A stretch of 11,577 nucleotides of DNA from Paracoccaceae bacterium (GTDB taxonomy: Bacteria > Pseudomonadota > Alphaproteobacteria > Rhodobacterales > Rhodobacteraceae), in contig SKUV01000121.1 of assembly GCA_007129775.1 (NCBI GenBank), forward strand, positions 1 to 11,577, read 5' to 3'. Positions 1 to 5,796 of this stretch are shown piece after piece. The translations under genes and the position numbers were made by a program. The notes beneath the pieces were generated by a model. It made no database searches and had not been told where the DNA came from. It worked only from the letters and a program-made list of their open reading frames with translations. Numbering within the stretch: position 1 is the first letter of the stretch; each line of letters opens with the position of its first letter.

Positions 1-277
1 AGGCGCCGTCGTTTTCATAGTTGGTCACCACAAGCGCCTTGAGCGGCAGCGGCCCCAGTTCAGCCAGTGCGCCGCGCGCCATGGCGCGCGCAGCCTTGCC
101 GAAAGCCAGCACATGCCACGCGCCGCCGGGGGCGGCAGCGGGCAGAGGGGCTGCGCGCAGCGCCCGGCGCACGGCCTGCTCCGGTTCGGCGGCGGCAACG
201 CCCGCGTCGAAGAGGGTGCGCGCGAGCGCACGCGCCTCGGCACCTTCGGGGCCTTCGGAATCGTGTCCTGTCGTCAT
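1..277 (-). CDS. Glycerate 2-kinase, MOFRL/DUF4147 family (N-terminal part, cut by window edge)
   Basis: This is an open frame starting at an ATG at 277 and running off the left edge; 92 codons are visible. The stretch LAFGKAARAMARGAL (about residues 57-71) followed by LKALVVTNYEN is characteristic of the N-terminal DUF4147 domain of bacterial glycerate 2-kinases, often annotated hydroxypyruvate reductase/TtuD. These enzymes phosphorylate D-glycerate to 2-phosphoglycerate in glyoxylate, serine and tartrate catabolism. The C-terminal MOFRL domain lies outside the window. No clear Shine-Dalgarno precedes the ATG, so the start is a best guess. The gene is divergent from the ModE-like regulator gene at 409, across 131 bp. 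Recognition is from family memory, and the exact sugar acid cannot be fixed from this fragment. Confidence 0.8.
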   Translation of the reverse strand, partial: MTTGHDSEGPEGAEARALARTLFDAGVAAAEPEQAVRRALRAAPLPAAAPGGAWHVLAFGKAARAMARGALAELGPLPLKALVVTNYENDGA

Positions 278-372
278 GGTGTCACGCCGCGAGGGCCTGA
301 GGCGATGCCGCGACAAGCCGAATGCTCGGTCCGCCGTGCCCGATCCGCCGGGAGCGCGCCGGACGATCCTGC

Positions 373-402
373 TTGCGGGCGGTTGCGAAGCCTTGTCATA
401 CT
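373..402 (+). promoter_or_regulatory. Candidate promoter of the ModE-like gene
   Basis: TTGCGG (373-378) and CATACT (397-402) are separated by 18 bp. The -10 matches 4 of 6 consensus bases. Transcription would start about 7 bases downstream, close to the ATG at 409, and no Shine-Dalgarno lies in between. This suggests a leaderless or near-leaderless mRNA. It is a motif inference only. Confidence 0.3.
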
Positions 403-408
403 CGACCG

Positions 409-807
409 ATGGCTTCCGTATCCTCCGATGAAACCGAACTGCCGCGCGCCCAGCTTCCCAGTCTGCGCATCCGCATCGTCTTTGGCGACGAGGCGATGCT
501 GGGCCCGGGCAAGGCCGAGTTGCTGGAGCGGATCCGCGACACCGGCTCCATCGCCGCCGCCGGACGGGCGATGAACATGAGCTACCGGCGCGCATGGGCG
601 CTGGTGGAAGAGATGAACGCGGCGTTCCACGAGCCGCTGGTCACCTCCAGCCGCGGCGGTGTGCGCGGGGGCGGGGCGCAGCTGTCGCAGGCCGGCAAGA
701 CGGTGCTGGAGCATTACCGCAAGCTCGAACAGATCATGGCGCGGGCCGGCGCCCGCCGAATTGCCGCGCTGGAAGCCATGCTGACGCAGCCCCCGGCGAA
801 AAGCTGA
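409..807 (+). CDS. ModE-type winged-helix regulator without a molybdate-binding domain
   Basis: This 132-residue protein resembles the N-terminal DNA-binding domain of ModE (LysR-like winged helix). It shows LGPGKAELLERIRDTGSIAAA at about residues 31-51, MSYRRAWALVEEMN at 57-70 (recognition helix region), and a wing with a Gly-rich VRGGGAQLSQAG at 85-96. Full ModE is about 260 residues, with two C-terminal Mop/TOBE domains that bind molybdate. Here the protein ends shortly after the dimerisation helix, so it cannot bind molybdate in the usual way. Such short forms are common in alphaproteobacteria. An upstream in-frame ATG at 322 exists, but the frame before 409 has no family-like sequence. 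The target genes are unknown. The gene is divergent from the glycerate kinase gene and converges on rpsO. Confidence 0.82.
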   Translation: MASVSSDETELPRAQLPSLRIRIVFGDEAMLGPGKAELLERIRDTGSIAAAGRAMNMSYRRAWALVEEMNAAFHEPLVTSSRGGVRGGGAQLSQAGKTVLEHYRKLEQIMARAGARRIAALEAMLTQPPAKS

Positions 808-809
808 CG

Positions 810-838
810 CCGCCACCCCGCGTCGGACCGGGTGGCGG
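810..838. terminator. Hairpin between the convergent ModE-like and rpsO genes
   Basis: A perfect 9-bp stem (810-818 with 830-838, CCGCCACCC/GGGTGGCGG) encloses an 11-base loop, directly between two convergent genes. Read on the minus strand, it is followed 8 bases later by TTTT (802-799). It is therefore most plausible as the rpsO terminator, with weaker action in the other direction because no T-run follows on the plus strand. Confidence 0.45.
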
Positions 839-869
839 GCCGTCGTCGTCAAAGCCGGGTTCGGGCGGA

Positions 870-1139
870 TCAGCGGCGGATGCCGAGCCGGCCGATCAGG
901 GCCTTGTAACGTTCTTCGTCCTTGCGGCGCACATAGTCGAGCAGTTTGCGGCGCTGGGCGACCATCATCAGAAGCCCGCGGCGCGAGTGGTTGTCTTTCT
1001 TGTGCGACTTGAAATGCTCGGTCAGCGTGGAGATGCGCTTGGTCAGGATTGCGACCTGAACCTCGGGCGAGCCGGTATCGCCCTCTTTCGTCGCGAAATC
1101 CTTGATGATCTGGCTCTTGTCTTCGGCGGTGATCGACAT
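870..1139 (-). CDS. rpsO: 30S ribosomal protein S15
   Basis: This 89-residue protein has the exact usual length of S15 and reads as a full family member. It has an N-terminal helix, then GDTGSPEVQVAILTKRI (20-36), the 16S-binding HFKSHKKDNHSRRGL (42-56), and RRKLLDYVRRKDEERY (63-78), ending GRLGIRR. S15 is a primary binding protein of the 16S rRNA central domain and helps nucleate the 30S platform. A strong AAGGAG lies about 7 bases upstream of the ATG at 1139. In many bacteria rpsO sits next to truB and is followed by pnp. Here truB lies about 2.9 kb away beyond plus-strand genes, and the downstream neighbour is a convergent regulator gene rather than pnp. The antisense open frames are shadows. 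Confidence 0.98.
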   Translation of the reverse strand: MSITAEDKSQIIKDFATKEGDTGSPEVQVAILTKRISTLTEHFKSHKKDNHSRRGLLMMVAQRRKLLDYVRRKDEERYKALIGRLGIRR

Positions 1140-1452
1140 CGGGTCACTCCTTCGGGTCTGGATGGATGGCGCAAGCCGGGATGTCGTCCAGCAGGGCCCT
1201 TGTCCGGCCGGCCAGCGCCGGCGGATGCGTGCGGATAGGGCAAATCGCACAGCTTGGCAAGTGGGTGCGCGTGCGCCGCGCTGCTGCGCCCGCGTTAACC
1301 AGGATTGCAGATTCCGGGCTCGCGCAGGCGGCGGGAAATGGGCTGATAACCCGCAGCATGGTATTTCCGAAAGGTCCGGGCTCGGCAGGGGTGCGTTGTC
1401 CGGTCCGCAGGTGGTGGGGGCTGCCGCGATGGCGTGACGACAGGGTGTGGAC
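1140..1452. other. Intergenic region between rpsO and the RTX gene, with an rpsO leader hairpin
   Basis: This 313-bp divergent spacer holds no convincing gene. On the rpsO side, an 86-nt leader is predicted downstream of the candidate promoter. It begins with a GC-rich hairpin, two copies of the self-complementary GCCGGC at 1207-1212 and 1217-1222 around a 4-base loop. S15 represses its own translation through leader structures in many bacteria, so this is the place to look for such control. On the RTX side I see a GTTAAC at 1294-1299 but no convincing plus-strand promoter. Confidence 0.4.
1232..1260 (-). promoter_or_regulatory. Candidate rpsO promoter
   Basis: On the minus strand, TTGCCA (1260-1255) and TATCCG (1237-1232) are separated by exactly 17 bp. 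Transcription would start near 1225, giving a leader of about 86 nt before the rpsO ATG. The -35 matches well and the -10 is weak, as is common in GC-rich alphaproteobacteria. The same TTGCCA plus TAT arrangement is seen before dapB. Confidence 0.45.
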
Positions 1453-2796
1453 ATGATGATTGCCGGATTGATGGGTCTTTTGCTGGCGGGGGTACTGGCC
1501 GGGGCGATGCTGCCGCTTGCCCCGGCTGCGCAGGAAGGCAGCGCCTCCGACGGCGCGGATGACGACGCCCTGTCCGATCCGCCGCCCGATCCCGCAGCCG
1601 GCGCCCCCGGTCTCGATGATCCTGCAAGCGGCGCGGCTCAGACGCTTTCGGCCGAGCTTTCCATGGCCGATTACCTGTCGGACGATCCTTGGCGCGATCC
1701 GGCGTGGCAGGACCCGTCGATCATCGATTATTCCGATGCGGCGGAAAGCAGCGATGGATCCGCGGCAGATGATGACCCTTGGTCGCTCTGGAACAATCTG
1801 TCGGACGATCCGTGGCGTGATCCCGCATGGGACGATCCGTCGATCATCGCCTATTCCGATGCCCCCGAAAGCTCTGACGACGCAACGCAGGCAGAGGCGG
1901 CGGAAGATGCCGCGGAGGCCGCCGGCACGCCCTCCGATCCCCCGCAGGAGATGGCCGAGACCGGCGAGGCGCTGCCGCCGGAATGGATCGGCGGTCCCGG
2001 CGAGACGATCACGGGCGGCGCCGGCGAAACGATGCTGCGGGGCGGTGCGGGTGACGATCTGCTGATCTCGGGCGCGCCGGGCAGCCATCTGGACGGCGGC
2101 CCCGGCAATGACACGCTCGTCGGGTCGGAGGGGCCGGAGACGCTGGACGGCGGCGCCGGCGATGATGTGCTGCACGCCGGTACGGGGCCGAGCCTGCTGC
2201 GCGGCGGTCCCGGCGATGATCTGCTGATCGGCGGTCCCGGCGACGACACGCTGCAGGGCGGCGCAGGCAATGACACGCTGATCGCGGGCGACGGGGTGGC
2301 GCTGCTTGACGGTGGTTTCGGCGATGATCTGCTGGTGGCGGGCAAGGGAATCGGCACGCTCTTTGGGGGGCATGGCGACGATACGCTGATCGGCGCGCGT
2401 GATGGCGGGATCGCGATACTCAACGGCGGCCCGGGGGACGACCTGCTGATCCTCGGCCAGTTCGACATCGCTCATGGAGGCAGCGGCGCGGACACATTCG
2501 TTCTGGGTGACTGGGTCGGTGCCGGCGGGGCGTGGGTGCAGGATTTCGACAGCAGCGAGGACCGGCTGGTGGTGGTCTACGACCCCGATGCCACGCCCGA
2601 CCCGGTGCTTAGCCTGCAGCCCGCGGCCGGCGCGCCCGGCGCGGCCATGGTGATGCTGAACGGCCTGCCGCTGGCGCTGGTAGAGGGCGCGGCAGACTTG
2701 TTGCCGGAGGATATCGACCTTGTCGCCGAATCGCCGGCGCCACCGATTCCGCCCTTGCCGCAGCTGCCCGGTATCGCGCTGTCGCCGCAGGGCTGA
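1453..2796 (+). CDS. RTX-repeat calcium-binding protein with an N-terminal hydrophobic segment
   Basis: This 447-residue protein has four parts. Residues 1-25 form a hydrophobic segment (signal peptide or membrane anchor). Residues 26-179 are strongly acidic, Asp/Ser/Pro/Ala-rich and probably disordered, with a 27-residue motif present twice (75-101 and 116-142). Residues 180-350 hold 19 nonapeptide-like RTX units of the GGxGxDxLx type, which fold into a calcium-filled beta-roll. The end has a typical RTX-closing segment (ADTFVLGDWVGAGGAWVQDF) and then a Pro-rich tail. The ATG at 1453 is chosen because AGGG (1442-1445) lies 7 bases upstream; GTG 1447 and ATG 1456 are alternatives. RTX proteins normally leave the cell by type I secretion, but the N-terminal segment suggests Sec export or anchoring. 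No secretion genes are nearby. No enzyme domain is recognisable; the role may be structural or adhesive. Confidence 0.85.
   Translation: MMIAGLMGLLLAGVLAGAMLPLAPAAQEGSASDGADDDALSDPPPDPAAGAPGLDDPASGAAQTLSAELSMADYLSDDPWRDPAWQDPSIIDYSDAAESSDGSAADDDPWSLWNNLSDDPWRDPAWDDPSIIAYSDAPESSDDATQAEAAEDAAEAAGTPSDPPQEMAETGEALPPEWIGGPGETITGGAGETMLRGGAGDDLLISGAPGSHLDGGPGNDTLVGSEGPETLDGGAGDDVLHAGTGPSLLRGGPGDDLLIGGPGDDTLQGGAGNDTLIAGDGVALLDGGFGDDLLVAGKGIGTLFGGHGDDTLIGARDGGIAILNGGPGDDLLILGQFDIAHGGSGADTFVLGDWVGAGGAWVQDFDSSEDRLVVVYDPDATPDPVLSLQPAAGAPGAAMVMLNGLPLALVEGAADLLPEDIDLVAESPAPPIPPLPQLPGIALSPQG
1675..1755 (+). repeat. Acidic 27-residue motif, copy 1
   Basis: Encodes LSDDPWRDPAWQDPSI and then IDYSDAAESSD. It matches copy 2 at 24 of 27 residues, with the copies starting 123 bp (41 codons) apart. 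Many third codon positions differ, so the duplication is not recent at the DNA level. Confidence 0.85.
1798..1878 (+). repeat. Acidic 27-residue motif, copy 2
   Basis: Second copy of the SDDPWRDPAW...DPSII.YSDA.ESSD motif. Only three residues differ from copy 1 (Q to D, D to A, A to P). A partial echo of it, DDDPWSLWNN, lies in the linker between the copies. Confidence 0.85.
1990..2502 (+). repeat. RTX nonapeptide array (19 units)
   Basis: Nineteen units of mostly 27 bp encode GGxGxDxLx-type nonapeptides. Counting from 1990, units 3, 5, 7, 9, 11, 13, 15, 17 and 19 are canonical or nearly so (for example GGAGDDLLI, GGPGNDTLV, GGHGDDTLI, GGSGADTFV). The even units are mostly degenerate and lack the Asp (SGAPGSHLD, GSEGPETLD, AGTGPSLLR, AGDGVALLD, AGKGIGTLF). 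Unit 10 is the only canonical even unit from unit 4 on. Unit 16 has 11 residues and unit 18 has 8. Confidence 0.9.
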
Positions 2797-2868
2797 GCCC
2801 GCTCGCCCGCGATTACGCCTGCCCGCAAACCGGCGAGCCGCCGGGCGGATTTCCACCCGCGACATATC

Positions 2869-2886
2869 GTCATGTTCGAATATGAC
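2869..2886. promoter_or_regulatory. Near-perfect 18-bp palindrome, candidate operator for the DsrE-like gene
   Basis: GTCATGTTCGAATATGAC is symmetric except for one pair, with the core TTCGAA flanked by GTCAT and ATGAC. It lies 59 bp upstream of the ATG at 2946, in the 149-bp gap after the RTX gene, in an AT-richer patch. Its position and symmetry suit a dimeric regulator binding site. The regulator is unknown. Confidence 0.4.
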
Positions 2887-2945
2887 TTCCTGTCTGACAC
2901 GGTACAAGCGCCGGCGCGGATAGCCGGGCCTCACAGGAGAATGAC

Positions 2946-3392
2946 ATGACCCGCAGATCACTCACCGCCGCCGCCCTCGCCGGCAGTCTTTCGCTCGGCC
3001 TTGCGGTGCCGGCGATGGCAGAGAACGCCGAGCAGCTTGTGACCGTGGTGACGTCCGAAAACCCGCAGACCCGGCTGATGGCAATGGTCCTGACCACCCA
3101 GGCGGTGGAGCAGGGCGTCGAGGCACGCGTGCTGCTGTGCGGGCCCGGCGGCGATCTGGCGCTGATCGACGCGCCCGAGGGCGCCACCGCAGCGCAGCCG
3201 CCGCGCGACGCCAGCCCGCAGGGCATGTTGCAGATGCTGATCGAACGGGGCGTGACCGTGGAGGTCTGCGCAATCTTCCTGCCCGGCATGGGGGCGGGGC
3301 CGGAGGTGCTGATCGACGGTGTCGGCGTTGCACAGCCGCCGGCCATGGCCGGCGCCATGCTGGAGGAAGGCACGCGCGTCTGGTCCTTCTGA
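2946..3392 (+). CDS. Exported DsrE/DsrF-like small protein
   Basis: This 148-residue protein has a clear Sec signal peptide: MTRRSLTAA, a hydrophobic run, then AVPAMA with likely cleavage after residue 25. The mature part has the alternating beta/alpha pattern of the DsrE-like fold: LVTVVTSENPQTRLMAMVL (31-49), VEARVLLCGPGGDLAL (58-73), MLQMLIERGVTVEVCAIFL (94-112) and a C-terminal EEGTRVWSF. Cytoplasmic DsrE/TusD proteins carry persulfide sulfur on a Cys; the exported relatives are mostly uncharacterised. Two cysteines, C65 and C108, sit at the ends of beta strands and could be redox or sulfur sites. AGGAG (2935-2939) lies 6 bases before the ATG at 2946. The gene follows the RTX gene on the same strand after 149 bp, with its own candidate operator, and is probably a separate unit. 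Confidence 0.72.
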   Translation: MTRRSLTAAALAGSLSLGLAVPAMAENAEQLVTVVTSENPQTRLMAMVLTTQAVEQGVEARVLLCGPGGDLALIDAPEGATAAQPPRDASPQGMLQMLIERGVTVEVCAIFLPGMGAGPEVLIDGVGVAQPPAMAGAMLEEGTRVWSF

Positions 3393-3490
3393 ACCCGGGC
3401 CACTGTCCGCTCTGCCCTCAACACAAGAGCCCCGGCAAGGCGTCGGCAGCGCGGGGGGGGCACAACAGCTGGTCGTGGCCGAGCGGTCAG

Positions 3491-3511
3491 GGCCGGACGG
3501 AGCGTCCGACC
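3491..3511. terminator. Hairpin after the DUF1643 gene, in a convergent spacer
   Basis: CGGACG (3494-3499) and CGTCCG (3503-3508) form a 6-bp stem around GAG. It extends by two further pairs past one mismatch. It begins just after the DUF1643 stop on the minus strand and lies about 100 bp past the DsrE-like stop on the plus strand. Neither side has a T-run, so its strength as an intrinsic terminator is doubtful. Confidence 0.3.
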
Positions 3512-3515
3512 CGCC

Positions 3516-4022
3516 TCAGGCCCAGGGCAGCAGCGCCTGGGCATACGCGATGTAGAGGGGGTGGCGCGGTGCACCGTCGCGCGTCAGCCCGAGGTGATAG
3601 AGCGGCCTGCCGGTGCCGCGCAGCAAGGCCGCCACGGCTGCGCCCCGGTCCAGATGCGCGCCATGGGCACCCCATGCACAGACCACCGCATCGGCCCACG
3701 TCGCGCCCTCGATAATCGCGCCGTCGTTGCCGGGGCCGACAGGGTCGGCGGCGGCGCGCATCACCCGCGGATCGGTCGCGCGGAAGGCGAAGATATTGCA
3801 GACCCGGAAGGCGCCGAAGCCCAGCGCCCGCGCCCGCCGCTCGCATCGCTCCACTGTGGGGTCGTTCTGCACCTCGGTCGCGGTCGAGGGGTTGAGCATG
3901 ACGAAGGTCACGCGCCCCCCAGCGCCGCCCCAGTCGCGTGAGAGCGCGTAGCGATAGCGCTCGCAAGGGGAATAGACGGCGATGCTGGCGGCGTCGTCCT
4001 TCTGGTGGCGGCGGATGATCAT
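3516..4022 (-). CDS. DUF1643 family protein
   Basis: This 168-residue protein matches DUF1643. Marks of the family are FVMLNPSTATEVQNDPTVERC (40-60), VCNIFAFRATDP (74-85), VVCAWGAHG (113-121) and LGLTRDGAPRHPLYI (144-158). The biochemical function of the family is not established. The ATG at 4022 is the first family-consistent start and lies 10 bases after the truB stop. There is no good Shine-Dalgarno, so translation is probably coupled to truB. The open frame continues upstream inside truB, but that part is an antiparallel-frame artefact with no family similarity. It is the last gene of the rbfA-truB operon. Confidence 0.9.
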   Translation of the reverse strand: MIIRRHQKDDAASIAVYSPCERYRYALSRDWGGAGGRVTFVMLNPSTATEVQNDPTVERCERRARALGFGAFRVCNIFAFRATDPRVMRAAADPVGPGNDGAIIEGATWADAVVCAWGAHGAHLDRGAAVAALLRGTGRPLYHLGLTRDGAPRHPLYIAYAQALLPWA

Positions 4023-4032
4023 GCGGGCCGGC

Positions 4033-4938
4033 TCAGCCGTTGAAGACGCGGGTGGGGTGCAACTCGCCCGCGCGATATTGCCCGATGGCAAGGGCGCGCC
4101 CGTCATGGCTGGCCCAGGCTTCGGTGCCATAATCCACCCCGGAGGCCAGCACCATGCCCGGGTTGCCATGGCGCAGCCGGGCCGCGCCTTCGGGCGTGGC
4201 GGGCAGTTCCGGCAGATCGGCAAGCGCCACCTCCAATGGCAGCACCCTTGCATCCAGCGCGGCGGTTCCGGCGGCGGCCTCGATCTCGTCCAGCGTGATC
4301 GCATCAGCCACGTCGAACGGCCCGGACCAGACCCGCCGCAAGGTCAGCACATGGCCGAGGCAGCCCAGCGCCGCGCCCAGATCGCGGGCGATGGCGCGAA
4401 CATAGCCGCCCTTGCCGCAGACCATCTCCAACTCCAGCGTGTCCGGATCCGGCCGCGCCACAACCTCCAGACTTTCGACATAAAGCGGGCGCGGGGCAAG
4501 ATCGCTGCCCTCGCCGGCGCGGGCGCGGGCATAAGCACGCTCGCCGTCGATCTTGACGGCCGAGAATTGCGGCGGCACCTGCAGGATGTCGCCGCGAAAG
4601 GCGGGCAGGGCCGCCGCGATCGCGGCGTCATCTGGGCGGGTCTCGGCACTGGCGATCACCTCGCCCTCGGCATCGTCGGTATTGGTGGCCGCGCCCAGCC
4701 GCATGGTGAAGCGATAGCATTTCAGCGCGTCGGTCACATGGGGCACCGTCTTGGTGGCCTCGCCCAGCGCGACGGCCAGAACCCCTGTCGCGGCGGGGTC
4801 GAGCGTGCCGGCATGGCCGGCCTTGCGCGCGTCCAGGGCCCAGCGCACCTTGTTGACCACCGCGGTGGAGGTCGGCCCGGAGGGCTTGTCCACGATCAGC
4901 CAGCCCGTCACGTCGCGCCCCTTGCGCCTGCGTCCCAT
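4033..4938 (-). CDS. truB: tRNA pseudouridine-55 synthase
   Basis: This 301-residue protein is a complete TruB, which makes pseudouridine 55 in the T-loop of nearly all tRNAs and also helps tRNA fold. The N-terminus GWLIVDKPSGPTSTAVVNKV (12-31) and the catalytic block GHAGTLDPAATGVLAVALG (41-59) are diagnostic; Asp47 is the expected nucleophile. Further along are KCYRF, FSAVKIDGERAYARAR and GGYVRAIARDLGAALG, all conserved in the family. A GAGGGG lies upstream of the ATG at 4938. The gene follows the exported phosphodiester glycosidase-like gene after 66 bp and is followed after 10 bp by the DUF1643 gene, consistent with one operon starting at rbfA. Confidence 0.97.
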   Translation of the reverse strand: MGRRRKGRDVTGWLIVDKPSGPTSTAVVNKVRWALDARKAGHAGTLDPAATGVLAVALGEATKTVPHVTDALKCYRFTMRLGAATNTDDAEGEVIASAETRPDDAAIAAALPAFRGDILQVPPQFSAVKIDGERAYARARAGEGSDLAPRPLYVESLEVVARPDPDTLELEMVCGKGGYVRAIARDLGAALGCLGHVLTLRRVWSGPFDVADAITLDEIEAAAGTAALDARVLPLEVALADLPELPATPEGAARLRHGNPGMVLASGVDYGTEAWASHDGRALAIGQYRAGELHPTRVFNG

Positions 4939-4987
4939 CGTCTTGCCCCTCGATTATCTGGCCGGGGTGCTAGCGAAGCGGCGCGCG

Positions 4988-5013
4988 CCCGTCAATTCGG
5001 GCCGTCAATTCGG
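4988..5013. repeat. 13-bp tandem duplication at the 3' end of the glycosidase-like gene
   Basis: The sequence CCGTCAATTCGG occurs twice, 13 bp apart, between truB and the upstream gene. The right-hand copy contains the stop codon of the upstream gene (5005-5007), and the left-hand copy would supply a second stop. It looks like a small slippage duplication. Confidence 0.6.
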
Positions 5014-5796
5014 CCCCCCGCCCCCCGCATCCCGTGCCGGCAGCACCAGCCCGACGATCGGGCCAAGCTGCCGTGCGCCGCGCCCGGCGCGCCCCAGATC
5101 CGGGGCGTAGAGGCGCGAGACATTGCCGTCGAGATAGAGCGCGTCGTCGATCCCCAGCCCGTCGCGAAAGATGCGGGCGAATTCGTGAAAGGTGACCGGC
5201 ACGTCGGAAATCACGAACCACGCCCTCCGCCCGTCCGCGCTGACCCCCACGCCGTTGCGGACCAGCCGCGATGTGGCGTCCTCCAGAAAGCGCGGATGCA
5301 GCGCGCCGCCGATCACCAGCATCGGCCCGGACTGGGTGGCCTGCAGACAGTCCGGCGGGGCCTCGGCGAAGCGGCGCGATTCGATGATTGCAAAGCGCTC
5401 CGCCTGCACGCAAAAGACGCCGTTCGGCAGCATCCCGAAATTGCCCGGCCCCTCGGAGGTGATGATCCGCGCGCCCCGCCGCCCGTCCTCCACATAGAGC
5501 CCCACGGGCCGGCGATCAGGATGATACATGCCGGCATTCATGGCAAAGACGAGCCGTTCGCCCCGCGCCACGAGCGCCCGGGCCAGACGGTCGAATCCGC
5601 CCCATGGCGTGCCCTCCGCATCGTGCAGAAACAGCCGCACTGCGCCCGTGCCGATCTCGGCGCTGCAGGCGGTGAAGCGGTGGCCGTCGTGGCGCGCGCT
5701 CTCGCAAGTGGCGGCTTGCGCGGCCCCGTCCGGGGCGGCGATCAGCCCTCCCAGCAGCAGCGCGAGGATCCTAGCGGTCCGCCGCCGGATCGTCAT
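5005..5796 (-). CDS. Exported phosphodiester glycosidase (NAGPA/DUF2233-like) protein
   Basis: This 263-residue protein has a basic N-terminus, a hydrophobic run and a likely cleavage after AQA at residue 28. The mature part shows NAGPA/DUF2233 family marks: VFAMNAGMYHPDRRPVGLYV (83-102), GNFGMLPNGVF (118-128), ATQSGPMLV (153-161), NGVGVSADGRRAWFVIS (181-197) and ALYLDGNVSRLY (219-230). Human NAGPA removes GlcNAc from phosphodiester-linked mannose; bacterial members are thought to act on cell-envelope glycans, and the substrate here is unknown. Four cysteines (31, 45, 129, 150) could form periplasmic disulfides. Start 5796 is preferred because it follows GAGGAAACAGGG and gives a clean signal peptide; ATG 5817 adds seven residues. 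Either start overlaps the end of rbfA. Its place inside a translation operon gives no obvious functional link. Confidence 0.83.
   Translation of the reverse strand: MTIRRRTARILALLLGGLIAAPDGAAQAATCESARHDGHRFTACSAEIGTGAVRLFLHDAEGTPWGGFDRLARALVARGERLVFAMNAGMYHPDRRPVGLYVEDGRRGARIITSEGPGNFGMLPNGVFCVQAERFAIIESRRFAEAPPDCLQATQSGPMLVIGGALHPRFLEDATSRLVRNGVGVSADGRRAWFVISDVPVTFHEFARIFRDGLGIDDALYLDGNVSRLYAPDLGRAGRGARQLGPIVGLVLPARDAGGGGPN

Noticed and set aside
1294..1299. GTTAAC as a CtrA half-site for the RTX gene
   Set aside because: Only one half-site is present and the second TTAA at the required spacing is missing; a 6-bp match is expected by chance.
1144..2961. A 605-codon open frame on the minus strand, antisense to the whole RTX gene, with internal repeats
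   Set aside because: Its repeats are simply the reverse complement of the RTX units, and GC-rich third-position bias keeps the frame open. It has no plausible start signal, and the composition (Arg/Gln/Ala-rich) is that of a shadow frame.
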